From: Arcobacteraceae bacterium
GTDB lineage: Bacteria; Campylobacterota; Campylobacteria; Campylobacterales; Arcobacteraceae
Length of the DNA: 64,000 bases
Direction of reading: 5' to 3'
Assembly: GCA_021107755.1 (NCBI GenBank)
Contig: JAIOSF010000013.1
Span: forward strand, 1 to 64,000
Shown here piece after piece: positions 33,144 to 42,475 of this stretch. The notes beneath the pieces were generated by a model. That model had not been told where the DNA came from. It did not search any database and saw nothing but the letters and a program-made list of their open reading frames with translations. A program made the position numbers and the translations under genes. Each line of letters starts with the position of its first letter. The first letter of the stretch is position 1.

Positions 33144-33503
33144 ATGTTTGGTATGGGTTTTATAGAGATTTTTTTAGTCCTTATTGTTGCTATTATTGCA
33201 TTAGGTCCTGAAAAACTACCAGGGGCACTGGTTGAAGGTGCTAAGTTTTTCAAAAAAATAAAAGGTGAACTAAGTGATGCAAAATCATCTATCGATAAAG
33301 AACTTAACCTCTCTGAACTCAAAGAGGATGCAGCACAACTAAAAGCAAGTGTTTCAAATATACAAAATATGGCAAATATTGACCTAGATGATATATCAAA
33401 AGCAGCTGAGCCAAAACAAGTAGAAAAAAAAGAGACAACTCCTAGTGAGCCAAAAAAGTCAAAAAAAGAGAAAATCTCATTAAATAAAGATAAGGAAGCT
33501 TAA
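33144..33503 (+). CDS. tatB: twin-arginine translocase subunit TatB
   Basis: This 119-residue protein has an N-terminal membrane helix (MGFIEIFLVLIVAIIAL) followed by the Tat hinge GPEKLP and a long amphipathic helix (GALVEGAKFFKKIKGEL). A charged tail of about 70 residues matches TatB rather than the shorter TatA. TatB with TatC recognises twin-arginine signal peptides of folded proteins. Its last base is the first base of tatC, which overlap by one base. A tatA gene is not in the window. Confidence 0.9.
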   Translation: MFGMGFIEIFLVLIVAIIALGPEKLPGALVEGAKFFKKIKGELSDAKSSIDKELNLSELKEDAAQLKASVSNIQNMANIDLDDISKAAEPKQVEKKETTPSEPKKSKKEKISLNKDKEA

Positions 33504-34285
33504 TGTTTGAAGATTTAAAACCACATATAGCTGATCTTAGAAAAAGACTTGTTATCTCTTGTGCTGTGCTTTTTGTAGCATTTTTTGCTTGTTTTGCTGT
33601 ATATGAACCTATATTAAACTGGATGATGGTACCTGTTGAAGCAGTATTACCTGAGGGTTCTAAAATGGTTGCTATTGAGGTTCAAGAGACATTTTTTACT
33701 GCACTTAAAGTTGCTTTTTTTAGTGCATTTTTAGTATCTTTACCAGTTATATTATGGCAAATGTGGTTATTCTTAGCTCCCGGACTATATGATAATGAGA
33801 AAAAACTAGTTATCCCTTTTGTATTGGGTGCTACAATTATGTTTTTAATCGGTGCTTCATTTGCATATTATGTTGTTGTACCTTTTGGTTTTGAGTTTCT
33901 TGTAAACTTTGGTAGTACAGTTGTTTCTGTTATGCCAAGTATTGGAAAATATGTAAGCTTTTTTACAAAACTATTATTTGGTTTTGGATTAGCATTTGAG
34001 TTACCAGTATTTACATTTTTTCTAGCAATTATTGGGCTTGTAACAGATAGAACACTAAAAGACTTTTTTAAATATGCTGTTGTACTTATCTTTGTTGTTT
34101 CAGCACTTTTAACACCTCCGGATATTATTACTCAGTTTTTAATGGCTGGACCACTTATACTATTATATGGTGTATCAATATATATTGCAAAAGTTTTTAA
34201 TCCTGCTGATAAAGATGAAGAGGAAGAAGACCTTGACGAGGAAGAAGATATTGAAGAAAAAGAGGTAGAAAAATCTACTAAATAG
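33503..34285 (+). CDS. tatC: Sec-independent protein translocase TatC
   Basis: This 260-residue protein has six membrane helices and the TatC N-terminal HIADLRKRLVIS. The first periplasmic loop holds PVEAVLPEGSKMVAIEVQETFFTALKVAFFSA, and FAYYVVVPFGFEFL marks helix 4. The C terminus carries an unusual tail of more than 20 mostly Asp/Glu residues (about 236-258). It is the core receptor for twin-arginine precursors. It overlaps tatB by one base, and queA begins one base after its stop. Confidence 0.95.
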   Translation: MFEDLKPHIADLRKRLVISCAVLFVAFFACFAVYEPILNWMMVPVEAVLPEGSKMVAIEVQETFFTALKVAFFSAFLVSLPVILWQMWLFLAPGLYDNEKKLVIPFVLGATIMFLIGASFAYYVVVPFGFEFLVNFGSTVVSVMPSIGKYVSFFTKLLFGFGLAFELPVFTFFLAIIGLVTDRTLKDFFKYAVVLIFVVSALLTPPDIITQFLMAGPLILLYGVSIYIAKVFNPADKDEEEEDLDEEEDIEEKEVEKSTK

Positions 34286-34286
34286 T

Positions 34287-35309
34287 ATGTTAGATCCTCT
34301 TAAAACTTCAAGTTATGATTATAACTTACCACAAGAACTAATAGCTACTTATCCGGCAGTTCCTGCAGATGAAGCAAAGCTATTAGTTTATGATACTTTA
34401 AAAGATACAATTACACACACCACTTTCAAACATCTACTAGATTTCATCCCTACAAATACAGAAGTTTTTTTTAACGATACAAAAGTTATCAAAGCTAGAA
34501 TATTTGGGCATAAAGAGACGGGTGGAAAAATAGAGTTACTTTTCAACAAACCTTTACCTAATAATAAGTATTTAGTCTATATGCGAGGTAAGGTTCTAGT
34601 TGGTAATATCATAACTTTTGCTACTAATTTAAGTGTAAAAGTGTTAGAACTCCAAGAAGATGGAACAAGAATAGTAAAGTTTTATAAAGAGGATAATGAG
34701 TTGGACTTTTTATCTCTTGTGGAAGTTTTAAATACTATAGGACATCTTCCCCTTCCCCCTTATATAAAAAGGGAAGATGAAGAATCTGACAATACAAACT
34801 ACCAAACACTTTTTGCAAAAAACTATGGAGCAGTTGCAGCACCAACTGCATCACTACACTTTACACCACAATTATTAGAGAAACTACAAAAAAATTACAA
34901 TACAAACTATCTCACACTTCATGTGGGTGCTGGTACTTTTAAACCAGTTGAGTGTGATGATATACTTGAACATCCTATGCATAGTGAGTTTTACGAAATT
35001 CCAGAATCTTCAAAAAAAATATTAGATGGTCAAAAGAAAATTTTAGCGGTAGGTACAACTGTAACAAGAACTGTAGAGTTTTATAATGATACAAAACAAC
35101 TATCAGGAGAAGCAAACCTCTTTTTGAACCCTTTAAATCAACCAAAAAGGGTAAACTATCTCCTTACAAATTTTCATTTGCCAAAATCAACACTCATTAT
35201 GCTAGTGGCATCTTTTGTGGGATTAGAAAAAACTATGAAAATATATGATGAAGCTATAAAAGAAAAATATAGATTTTTCTCTTATGGTGATGCAATGTTG
35301 ATAATTTAG
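34287..35309 (+). CDS. queA: S-adenosylmethionine:tRNA ribosyltransferase-isomerase QueA
   Basis: This 340-residue enzyme makes epoxyqueuosine in tRNA by adding the ribosyl group of SAM to 7-aminomethyl-7-deazaguanine. The family opening YDLPQELIATYPA-type appears as YNLPQELIATYP. Further conserved parts are FNDTKVIKARI, GHLPLPPYIKR, TASLHFTPQLLEKL, HVGAGTFKPVE and NYLLTNFHLPKSTLIMLV near the C terminus. The length is standard. The gene follows tatC after one base, so the three genes are likely co-transcribed. Confidence 0.96.
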   Translation: MLDPLKTSSYDYNLPQELIATYPAVPADEAKLLVYDTLKDTITHTTFKHLLDFIPTNTEVFFNDTKVIKARIFGHKETGGKIELLFNKPLPNNKYLVYMRGKVLVGNIITFATNLSVKVLELQEDGTRIVKFYKEDNELDFLSLVEVLNTIGHLPLPPYIKREDEESDNTNYQTLFAKNYGAVAAPTASLHFTPQLLEKLQKNYNTNYLTLHVGAGTFKPVECDDILEHPMHSEFYEIPESSKKILDGQKKILAVGTTVTRTVEFYNDTKQLSGEANLFLNPLNQPKRVNYLLTNFHLPKSTLIMLVASFVGLEKTMKIYDEAIKEKYRFFSYGDAMLII

Positions 35310-35310
35310 A

Positions 35311-36477
35311 TTAAATATTTACAAACTGTTTTTTGTAAGTAACTACTTTTCTAAGATAGTTTCGTGTTTCCACATAAGGAAGTCTTTCTCTTAGGGTTGA
35401 ATATACTTCAGCAGGAGTTTTTTTATTTATCAGTATTGTTGCTCTATTTCTATTACTATTAAAGGTTTTGAGAACATTTCCACTCCCAGTATTATAAGCA
35501 CTAATTACACAATATTCTCTTGATATAGGGTTTGTTATACCTTTAAGGTATTTATCTTCTAATATTTGTATATAAGCACTTCCTAGTTCTATATTATTTG
35601 TGGCATTAAATAAATAAGATTTCGTAGGTGTCCAACTTTTCCCTTTCGCATGTTTATATGCATCCACTCCAGCACTTGTTGGAACTATTTGCATTAAACC
35701 TATTGCTCCTGCTCCACTTACTGCAAATTGATTAAAGTTACTTTCTGTTTGGATGATTGCATATACTAAGTTTTCACTAAGTTGATATTTTTTTGCATAT
35801 TTTTTCACTATTGGTTTAAACTTTGCAACCCTTATATTTGCATGATCTTTGACCATAGGGATATTTACATAAGAAACTTTTACTTTTTTACCCTCTTTTA
35901 TAATCTCTTTTTCTTGAAACTTTGTAGTTGTTAAAATATTAGCATATCTATTTGCTCGCCAACTGTATCTTATATCTTTATTTTGATCATCTTTCACTTC
36001 TCCTAACAAATAAGGGGTTGCTCCTAATTTTACAGGCTTAGAACCAAACAGATCAGCAGCTCGTGGATCATCAGGAAGAAGAAGTGTTGTTACAATAGCC
36101 TCATTTAAACTTTTTTTAGCATTTGTATTATCAAGTGTTTCAACAGTAACTATCCCCTTGTCAAAGTCAATAAGTGCCCTACTTTTGTAATTTTGCATAT
36201 ATTTTACATACTCTGTTTTTTGTGGTATTTTTATATTATCAATACCCCAAAATTTTGAAATATTGTTTTTAAAGTCTTTTAAAAAAGCATCCATAGCTTT
36301 TATATCACTAATAAGTCTTTTAGGGTTTACGGCATATTGAGTTGTTTTGTTTTTAGCTAAACTTTGAAAAGCAGCGCTTGGGTTTTTACTTAGGGCTGCT
36401 ACGGTGATAGATTGAATATCACCTGTACTACAGCCTGTAAATAATAGTGTTGAAAATAGTAGTATCTTTTTTCTCAT
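35311..36477 (-). CDS. mltC: lipoprotein lytic transglycosylase (MltC-like)
   Basis: This 388-residue peptidoglycan lytic transglycosylase has a lipobox LFTGC with Cys16 after MRKKILLFSTL, so it is an outer-membrane lipoprotein. Residues about 55-200 match the N-terminal MltC domain (DUF3393 type). The SLT domain (about 220-370) holds the catalytic Glu245 in IIQTESNFNQ, with GAIGLMQIVPTSAG and AYNTGSGNVLKTF. It cleaves murein to 1,6-anhydro products. It is the last gene of the argG-side minus-strand block, six bases after the ATP-grasp gene. Confidence 0.92.
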   Translation of the reverse strand: MRKKILLFSTLLFTGCSTGDIQSITVAALSKNPSAAFQSLAKNKTTQYAVNPKRLISDIKAMDAFLKDFKNNISKFWGIDNIKIPQKTEYVKYMQNYKSRALIDFDKGIVTVETLDNTNAKKSLNEAIVTTLLLPDDPRAADLFGSKPVKLGATPYLLGEVKDDQNKDIRYSWRANRYANILTTTKFQEKEIIKEGKKVKVSYVNIPMVKDHANIRVAKFKPIVKKYAKKYQLSENLVYAIIQTESNFNQFAVSGAGAIGLMQIVPTSAGVDAYKHAKGKSWTPTKSYLFNATNNIELGSAYIQILEDKYLKGITNPISREYCVISAYNTGSGNVLKTFNSNRNRATILINKKTPAEVYSTLRERLPYVETRNYLRKVVTYKKQFVNI

Positions 36478-36482
36478 AATAC

Positions 36483-37916
36483 CTATTTCTCTAAAGATTT
36501 CTTAAATTCTTCCCATTTTGTTTCAACTTTTTTAATAAGTTGTTTTGTAAATCCCTTGATATTTAATAAAATTGAAGGACTTTGTTCCAATACTCCAACT
36601 ACCTCTTGAGTTTTACCAAGTTCATTAATAATTTTATTAAACTTTTTATCTCCTAATCCTTTTACAGAAGTCAACACATTTTTCAACTCTTTTTTTGTAA
36701 GTTCTGGTGTCGTTGAAATACTTTCCATATCTTCACCTGTTGGATTTGGTGCATCTTCATTTTTTAGATTTGGTACTTTCATAGATTTTAGATTGTTCAG
36801 AGAAAATTTATCTTGGTAGTTCCATTTTTCACTCGGCCACTCTTCGCTCCATCTTCTATCTACACTATACATTTTATATGTTTCATCAAGCTCATGTAGA
36901 TATACAGCACCCTCTCCATACATTTTCTTTTTGTTTCCAAAGTATGCACCATCATAAGACGAATTGTATTTACCAAATGCGATATGTCTCATTGTTCGCA
37001 ATAAACTACTATCAATTTTACCTAACTCTTCCCAGTTAAACATAGGACAGTGTGGTTTTCTAAATCTTCCTTCACTTAAATTCCACATTAAATATTGACC
37101 AATCCAATCTCTAATATATGGGAATGCTGCAAATGCTGTAGCACATTCTAAGATTCGTACTTTTCCATCTTTCCCATAAGCCACATCACAAGCCCAGTAT
37201 TCTGCTTTTGCAGCTTTAGAAACTTTTACAGCGAGGTCTAGTACAGATTTTGGAACATCATTGTAATCCATACTTCCACCTTGTGAAGTGTTAGTAAGCC
37301 ATTCTCCCTCAGGAGCTCTTCTCCAAAATGCACATACAGGCTTATGTCCTATAAGCATAACACGAATATCAGCTTCCATAGGTACAAAATCTTGAAAATA
37401 CATTGGGTGATATTTTTTTTCATCAAATAAAGCTCTAGCTTCACTATAACTATCAACTTTATGTACAAAATATCCACCATAGTTAGATGGTCCATAAGAT
37501 TTTTTTACTATTTTTGGGTATTGTGTTTTTTGTAAAAATTTATCAGCATTTGGTCTGTTGTAGTAGATATATGTTTTTGGGATTGGTAAATTATACTTCC
37601 AAGCAAATCGTGTAACATTTTCTTTTGATTTATTTGAAAACTGTGTATCTAAAGATGGGATAAATCTCACTTCTGGTAACTCACGAGCAATCTCTCTAAA
37701 TGTTTCATAAGCAGTAGCTGGTACATTTCCTATTAAAACATCAATTTTCTTTCTTTTAACCTCTTTGATAAATCTCTTTTTATCATTTCCCCAGTGGTAT
37801 GTTACTGTTTCTATCTTATTTGGCCACCCTTTAAAATTTGAGTGATCAAAAAATCTCAATACATAATCTAAATATAAAAATCCTAATTTTGGTAGCTGTT
37901 TGTTCGTAAGCGCCAT
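36483..37916 (-). CDS. RimK-like ATP-grasp ligase with C-terminal helix-hairpin-helix domain
   Basis: This 477-residue protein has an N-terminal pre-ATP-grasp region, then an ATP-grasp core: YPKIVKKSYGPSNYGGYFVHK (ATP lysine and small loop), MYFQDFVPMEADIRVMLIG, and the metal ligands in VRILECATAFAAF. A Trp-rich segment follows at about 330-370. The last 80 residues contain two helix-hairpin-helix-like motifs (VKGLGDKKFNKII and LLNIKGFTKQLIKKVE). Family members join an amino acid to a carboxylate by ATP-driven ligation. It begins directly after the stop of the second ligase. Substrate is unknown. Confidence 0.8.
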   Translation of the reverse strand: MALTNKQLPKLGFLYLDYVLRFFDHSNFKGWPNKIETVTYHWGNDKKRFIKEVKRKKIDVLIGNVPATAYETFREIARELPEVRFIPSLDTQFSNKSKENVTRFAWKYNLPIPKTYIYYNRPNADKFLQKTQYPKIVKKSYGPSNYGGYFVHKVDSYSEARALFDEKKYHPMYFQDFVPMEADIRVMLIGHKPVCAFWRRAPEGEWLTNTSQGGSMDYNDVPKSVLDLAVKVSKAAKAEYWACDVAYGKDGKVRILECATAFAAFPYIRDWIGQYLMWNLSEGRFRKPHCPMFNWEELGKIDSSLLRTMRHIAFGKYNSSYDGAYFGNKKKMYGEGAVYLHELDETYKMYSVDRRWSEEWPSEKWNYQDKFSLNNLKSMKVPNLKNEDAPNPTGEDMESISTTPELTKKELKNVLTSVKGLGDKKFNKIINELGKTQEVVGVLEQSPSILLNIKGFTKQLIKKVETKWEEFKKSLEK

Positions 37917-38843
37917 TTATTTTTCCCCTTTGTTTGTTTTTCTGTCTATTAAATCTACTATTAAATCTATCTTTTTATCGTTAAAATCAAGTCCTAACTT
38001 TTCTTGTTCTGGTGTTGCAAATGCAGGTATTCCATTTACTTCAAGAACTACATATTCCTCTTTTGTTCTATCATAAATTATATCCACTCCAGCAATATCA
38101 GTACCACAAGCATTTGATGCTTTAATTGCAATATCAATTATCTCATCATTTGGTTCTCTTAAAAATACACTTCCACCACTTGTAATATTGGTTCTCCAAT
38201 CTGTTCCACTAGCTTTTCTACCATAACAACCTACAAATTGCCCATCTACTATATCTACTCTAAAGTCTGTATTATCATAATCTATAAATTTTTCAACATA
38301 AAAATATCGTAAATCCATTTGATTTAAAAATGGCATAAGCATATCAAGACTTGCCCTATTTTCTATCTTTGTAAGTCCAACACCACCCCAACCATCAGTT
38401 GGTTTATATATCATTTTGCCCCATCTTCTAAGAATTTTTTTCAATTCAACAGTATCATCTCTGTGACATAGTTTATAATCTGCAGTCATAACACCGTTAT
38501 TTCGAAGTACAAAGGAGGTATGAAATTTATCTTCTGTTAAAGCAAATGCGTCATAAGAATTAATCATTGGTATCATTCGATTTAGAGCTTGATATAAATA
38601 GACTTGGTATTGAGTTTGTTCCCCTGCATTATATGAGAAAAAGAGATCTAGTTCATTTAACTTGTGTCGAATACCACCACTTTTACAAATGATATTTTTA
38701 TTTTTTGCCACTGCATTTCTAAGGTTTAGTTCTGTTATTGTATCTATACCTCTATCTTGAAGTTTTTTTATCATTTTTTTTTGGATAACATCTCCACCAC
38801 CATTTTGGTAAAGCCACATACCTATTGTTCTATCATTTGCCAT
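37917..38843 (-). CDS. RimK-like ATP-grasp ligase
   Basis: This 308-residue protein is a RimK/glutathione-synthetase-type ATP-grasp enzyme. The pieces are the N-terminal Rossmann-like region (IGMWLYQNGGGDVIQKKMI), ATP-binding MIYKPTDGWGGVGLTKIE, YFYVEKFIDYDNTDFRVDIVDG, the RKASGTDWRTNITSGGSV loop with the catalytic Arg, and metal-binding VVLEVNGIPAFATPE. The VLEVN motif is canonical, unlike the neighbour's ILECA. It is 12 bases after the M20 peptidase gene and abuts the next ligase. It probably forms an amide bond; partners and substrate are unknown. Confidence 0.88.
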   Translation of the reverse strand: MANDRTIGMWLYQNGGGDVIQKKMIKKLQDRGIDTITELNLRNAVAKNKNIICKSGGIRHKLNELDLFFSYNAGEQTQYQVYLYQALNRMIPMINSYDAFALTEDKFHTSFVLRNNGVMTADYKLCHRDDTVELKKILRRWGKMIYKPTDGWGGVGLTKIENRASLDMLMPFLNQMDLRYFYVEKFIDYDNTDFRVDIVDGQFVGCYGRKASGTDWRTNITSGGSVFLREPNDEIIDIAIKASNACGTDIAGVDIIYDRTKEEYVVLEVNGIPAFATPEQEKLGLDFNDKKIDLIVDLIDRKTNKGEK

Positions 38844-38855
38844 TGTACACTCCTT

Positions 38856-39959
38856 TTAAAATACAAAGTTATTTGATTGATGATGCTGTAATATCTTTGT
38901 CATCATATCTATTCTTTGAGTGAAACTACTTTTTAAAGCTCTTTCATTTACTGTATGATCTCCATCACCAAAAGGACCAAATCCATCTAATGTTATCACT
39001 CCACATGACGCTACATGGTTTGCGTCACTAACTCCACCTCTTTGCTCATGAGGTATTGTATAACCAGTAATATTTTCAAAACGCGATATTAGCTTTTCTT
39101 GATTACTATTAGGTTCCATCACATCTCTTTGTATTAAACCTTCCAATATAGAGGTAGTACCCTCTACATAGTTTTTATTTGTTATTCTATTGAGTGCATG
39201 AAGTAATCTATCTCTTTCGCTATTTATTGTATATCGTATCTCTAAAAGTAATTCACACTTGGGACTAATGGTGTTTGCCCCTATTCCACCTGTAATTTTC
39301 CCAACATTTACTGTTGTTCCAATCTCAAGATTAGTAAGTTTAGTAAGCTCTTGTAGTTTTGTACAAGCTTCTAGGTTTGCATTGATACCTTTTTGGTAAC
39401 TAGTTCCTGCATGAGCAGCTTTGCCACTGATGGTTATGGTATATGTACCTACACCTTTTCTACCTGTCACCAATTCAAGATTTTCTCCTGCTGCTTCAAA
39501 TACAAAACAATAATCATAGTTTTTTGCTAACTCTAAAGTGATAAATTTACTATCATCACTTCCTGTTTCCTCATCACTTACAAGCAAAAAGTCGATATTT
39601 TCAATTTTTCCATTGCATTTATAAATATTTTTTAAGGCTTCCAGTGCAACTATATTCCCACCTTTCATATCACAAACACCAGCTCCATAAACCCATTGCT
39701 CATCTTCATGATAACTATCAAAAGTACCTTCAGGAAATACAGTATCATTATGACCTAAAAGAAGTATTTTTTCTCCACTTGTTTTAGGAGTTGAAAAAAG
39801 TTGATGGTTTCCTATGGTATCTCTTTCATATGTTGTTAACTCAAATCCAATAGCTTCAAGCCACTGTTTCATCACTAAACCAACTTTGTCTACACCTGAT
39901 TTGTTTTTTGTGTAAGAGTTTATTTTACAAATCTGTTCTAAGTCGTTAAGATATTCCAT
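38856..39959 (-). CDS. M20-family peptidase (glutamate carboxypeptidase/CPG2-like)
   Basis: This 367-residue zinc aminoacylase-type peptidase has LLLGHNDTVFPEGTF with the first zinc His and catalytic Asp, AGVCDMKGGNIVALEA with the bridging Asp, SDEETGSDDS with the catalytic Glu-Glu, and FGPFGDGDHTVNERAL with the last His. The dimerisation domain contains SGKAAHAGTSYQKGINAN, closest to carboxypeptidase G2-type enzymes that remove C-terminal glutamate. It heads a three-gene set with two ATP-grasp ligases, hinting at a make-and-break pair acting on amino-acid conjugates. Confidence 0.88.
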   Translation of the reverse strand: MEYLNDLEQICKINSYTKNKSGVDKVGLVMKQWLEAIGFELTTYERDTIGNHQLFSTPKTSGEKILLLGHNDTVFPEGTFDSYHEDEQWVYGAGVCDMKGGNIVALEALKNIYKCNGKIENIDFLLVSDEETGSDDSKFITLELAKNYDYCFVFEAAGENLELVTGRKGVGTYTITISGKAAHAGTSYQKGINANLEACTKLQELTKLTNLEIGTTVNVGKITGGIGANTISPKCELLLEIRYTINSERDRLLHALNRITNKNYVEGTTSILEGLIQRDVMEPNSNQEKLISRFENITGYTIPHEQRGGVSDANHVASCGVITLDGFGPFGDGDHTVNERALKSSFTQRIDMMTKILQHHQSNNFVF

Positions 39960-39993
39960 AAAAAACCTTTAAAGTTATTTTTTCAATTAATTA

Positions 39994-40022
39994 TAAAAAA
40001 AGCTAAGGTTAAACCTTAGCTT
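39994..40022 (-). terminator. terminator after argG
   Basis: AAGCTAAGGTT (40000-40010) and AACCTTAGCTT (40012-40022) are exact complements. On the minus strand the stem is followed by seven T. It ends argG four bases after its stop and separates it from the M20/ATP-grasp genes. Confidence 0.88.
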
Positions 40023-40026
40023 AAAA

Positions 40027-41274
40027 TTATTTTCTTTTTTTACCTGCGATAATATGTCGTAATGCATTGAGTCTTATAAAGCCTTCAGCATCTTTTTGGT
40101 TATAAACTTCATCCTCTTCAAATGTTGAGTGAGCTTCACTATACAATGAATTTATAGACTCTCTTCCAACTACAAATACATTTCCTTTGTAAAGTTTTAG
40201 TCTTACTTCACCCTCAACATATTTTTGTGTTTCATCAATTGCTGCTTGAAGCATTCTTCTTTCAGGAGAGAACCAGTATCCATTGTAGATAAGCTCTGCA
40301 TATTTAGGCATCATACCATCTTTCATATGTGCTTCTTCTCTATCTAAACAGATTGATTCAATTGCTCTGTGAGCTTTTAACATAATTGTTCCACCCGGAG
40401 TTTCATAACAACCTCGAGCTTTCATCCCTACATATCTATTTTCAACGATATCTATTCTTCCTATACCATGTTTATTTCCATAATCATTGAGTTTTTTTAG
40501 AAGAGTAGCAGGGCTTAATTCTTCCCCATTTACACTAATTGGATCCCCATTTTTATATCCAATAGTGATATATTCAGGAGTATCAGGTGCATTAACTGGG
40601 TCAGTTGTCCATAACCACATAGAATCTTCTGGTTCATTATTTGGGTTTTCTAAGTGTAATCCCTCATAAGAGATATGTAAAAGATTAGCATCCATAGAGT
40701 ATGGGCTTACTGCTGGATTCCCATCTTTATCAAGATGTTTTTGAGCTATCTCAATTCCATTTTCTTTTGCATATGCTAAAAGTTTTTCTCTAGAGTTTAA
40801 ATCCCACTCTCTCCAAGGTGCAATTACTGTAATATCTGGATTTAATCCTAAATATCCAAGTTCAAATCTCACTTGGTCATTCCCTTTTCCAGTAGCTCCA
40901 TGAGAAACTGCATCTGCACCCATTTTATTTGCTATCTCTATTTGTTTTTTAGCAATAAGAGGACGGGCTATTGAAGTACCTAAAAGGTATTCACCCTCAT
41001 AGATTGCATTTGCTCTAAACATTGGGAACACATAGTCTTTTACAAACTCTTCACGAATATCAAGTATAAATATATTTTCTGGCTTTATACCACAAGCTAG
41101 AGCTTTCTCTCTTGCTGGTTCTACCTCTTCACCTTGACCTAAATCTGCTGTAAAAGTTATAACTTCTGCGTTATACTCATCTTGAAGCCATTTTAATATA
41201 ATACTTGTATCAAGACCACCACTGTATGCTAAAACTACTTTTTTTACTTCTTTTTTGCTCAAATCACTCTCCAT
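40027..41274 (-). CDS. argG: argininosuccinate synthase
   Basis: This 415-residue enzyme condenses citrulline and aspartate with ATP to argininosuccinate, the penultimate step of arginine synthesis. The PP-loop [13 protein letters not shown] (SGGLDTS at 18-24) binds [17 protein letters not shown] binds citrulline and aspartate, and [22 protein letters not shown] and [13 protein letters not shown] are family signatures. The length is that of full-size ArgG. It has its own terminator. The neighbouring M20 and ATP-grasp genes are not known arginine genes. Confidence 0.97.
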   Translation of the reverse strand: MESDLSKKEVKKVVLAYSGGLDTSIILKWLQDEYNAEVITFTADLGQGEEVEPAREKALACGIKPENIFILDIREEFVKDYVFPMFRANAIYEGEYLLGTSIARPLIAKKQIEIANKMGADAVSHGATGKGNDQVRFELGYLGLNPDITVIAPWREWDLNSREKLLAYAKENGIEIAQKHLDKDGNPAVSPYSMDANLLHISYEGLHLENPNNEPEDSMWLWTTDPVNAPDTPEYITIGYKNGDPISVNGEELSPATLLKKLNDYGNKHGIGRIDIVENRYVGMKARGCYETPGGTIMLKAHRAIESICLDREEAHMKDGMMPKYAELIYNGYWFSPERRMLQAAIDETQKYVEGEVRLKLYKGNVFVVGRESINSLYSEAHSTFEEDEVYNQKDAEGFIRLNALRHIIAGKKRK

Positions 41275-41329
41275 ATATTATTATGTTTAAATTACTGTGA
41301 TTATACCTAAAAACTTATTAAGAAAACTT

Positions 41330-42388
41330 CTAAAAATCCAAATAAAGTGTTAGTTCATCTGCTAACATAAAATTATTTGAATAGACTCTGTTTCCTTTTT
41401 GTATTAACTTTTTTTCTTTTACTAAATCATTAAGTTTCTTTTTTTGTTCATTATTGAACAATGATATTGTAACACCTACAATACTGCGAAATCCCAGAAG
41501 AGTTTTTTCTATTGCAATATCTTCTGATGATAATTTTTCTACCTCTTCGTATTGAAGTGGATTATCTATATATTTTTGAATATCTTTTGATGAATATAGT
41601 CTTTGGGCATCGATACAACCAACAGCTCCACTTCCAACTCCTAAATACTCTTTATATTGCCAATATCCAAGGTTGTGTTTACTTCTAGCTTTATTATTTA
41701 AAGCAAAATTAGATATCTCATATTGATTGAATCCCAAAGAGTTTAATTGATCAAAGAGGTATTGAGCTAATTCTATATTTTCTACTTGTACATTACTTTT
41801 ATTAAAAAATTTAGTCCCCTCCTCTATAGTAAGACTATAAGCACTAATATGGTCTATAGGTAAATCTTTGATGATCACTAAATCATTTTCTAGTAATTGT
41901 TGAGTGTCTAATTTTGTGTCATATATTATGTCGCAGTTAATATGCTCAAAGCCAATCTCTTTTGCATTTTTTATAGCTTGAATTGCTTGTGATTTATTGT
42001 GATTTCTCCCTAAAAATTGTAGTTTGTCATCATCAAAACTTTGTACTCCAAAACTTATACGATTGATACCTATACTATGTATCTCTTCAAGCCAGTCAAA
42101 TGTTGCAGAATTTGGGTTAGCTTCTATAGTGATTTCACTATTTTTTAGAAGGTATGGCTTTACAATCTCATAAATCTCTTTATATTTGGAAGCTTCTATA
42201 GTACTAGGAGTTCCGCCACCTATAAAGATAGTTTCTATTTTTTCATCTCTTAATTGTAGTTCATATTTAAGTTGTTTTTTTAAAGCAACCATATAATCAT
42301 TTTTTAAGCTGTGTAAGTGTGTATAAGAGTTAAACGCGCAGTAAAAACACTTACTATCACAAAATGGAATATGTATATATAAAAGCAT
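41330..42388 (-). CDS. hemW: radical SAM protein HemW
   Basis: This 352-residue radical SAM protein of the coproporphyrinogen-dehydrogenase-like family carries the cluster motif PFCDSKCFYC (Cys10, Cys14, Cys17) and SAM motif IFIGGGTPS. EANPNS, GINRISFGVQSFDD and DIIYDTKLDT (HemN/HemW region) follow. It lacks the fourth Cys spacing and N-terminal extension of oxygen-independent HemN, favouring HemW, a heme chaperone. It is divergent from rppH across 87 bases. The length is typical for HemW in Campylobacterota. Confidence 0.9.
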   Translation of the reverse strand: MLLYIHIPFCDSKCFYCAFNSYTHLHSLKNDYMVALKKQLKYELQLRDEKIETIFIGGGTPSTIEASKYKEIYEIVKPYLLKNSEITIEANPNSATFDWLEEIHSIGINRISFGVQSFDDDKLQFLGRNHNKSQAIQAIKNAKEIGFEHINCDIIYDTKLDTQQLLENDLVIIKDLPIDHISAYSLTIEEGTKFFNKSNVQVENIELAQYLFDQLNSLGFNQYEISNFALNNKARSKHNLGYWQYKEYLGVGSGAVGCIDAQRLYSSKDIQKYIDNPLQYEEVEKLSSEDIAIEKTLLGFRSIVGVTISLFNNEQKKKLNDLVKEKKLIQKGNRVYSNNFMLADELTLYLDF

Positions 42389-42475
42389 ATTTAAAGCATC
42401 CTTATGTTATCATCGCGGTATACAGTATCTAACTTACAAGTTGATATTTCTTAAAATTATAAGGTAAATTATTTA

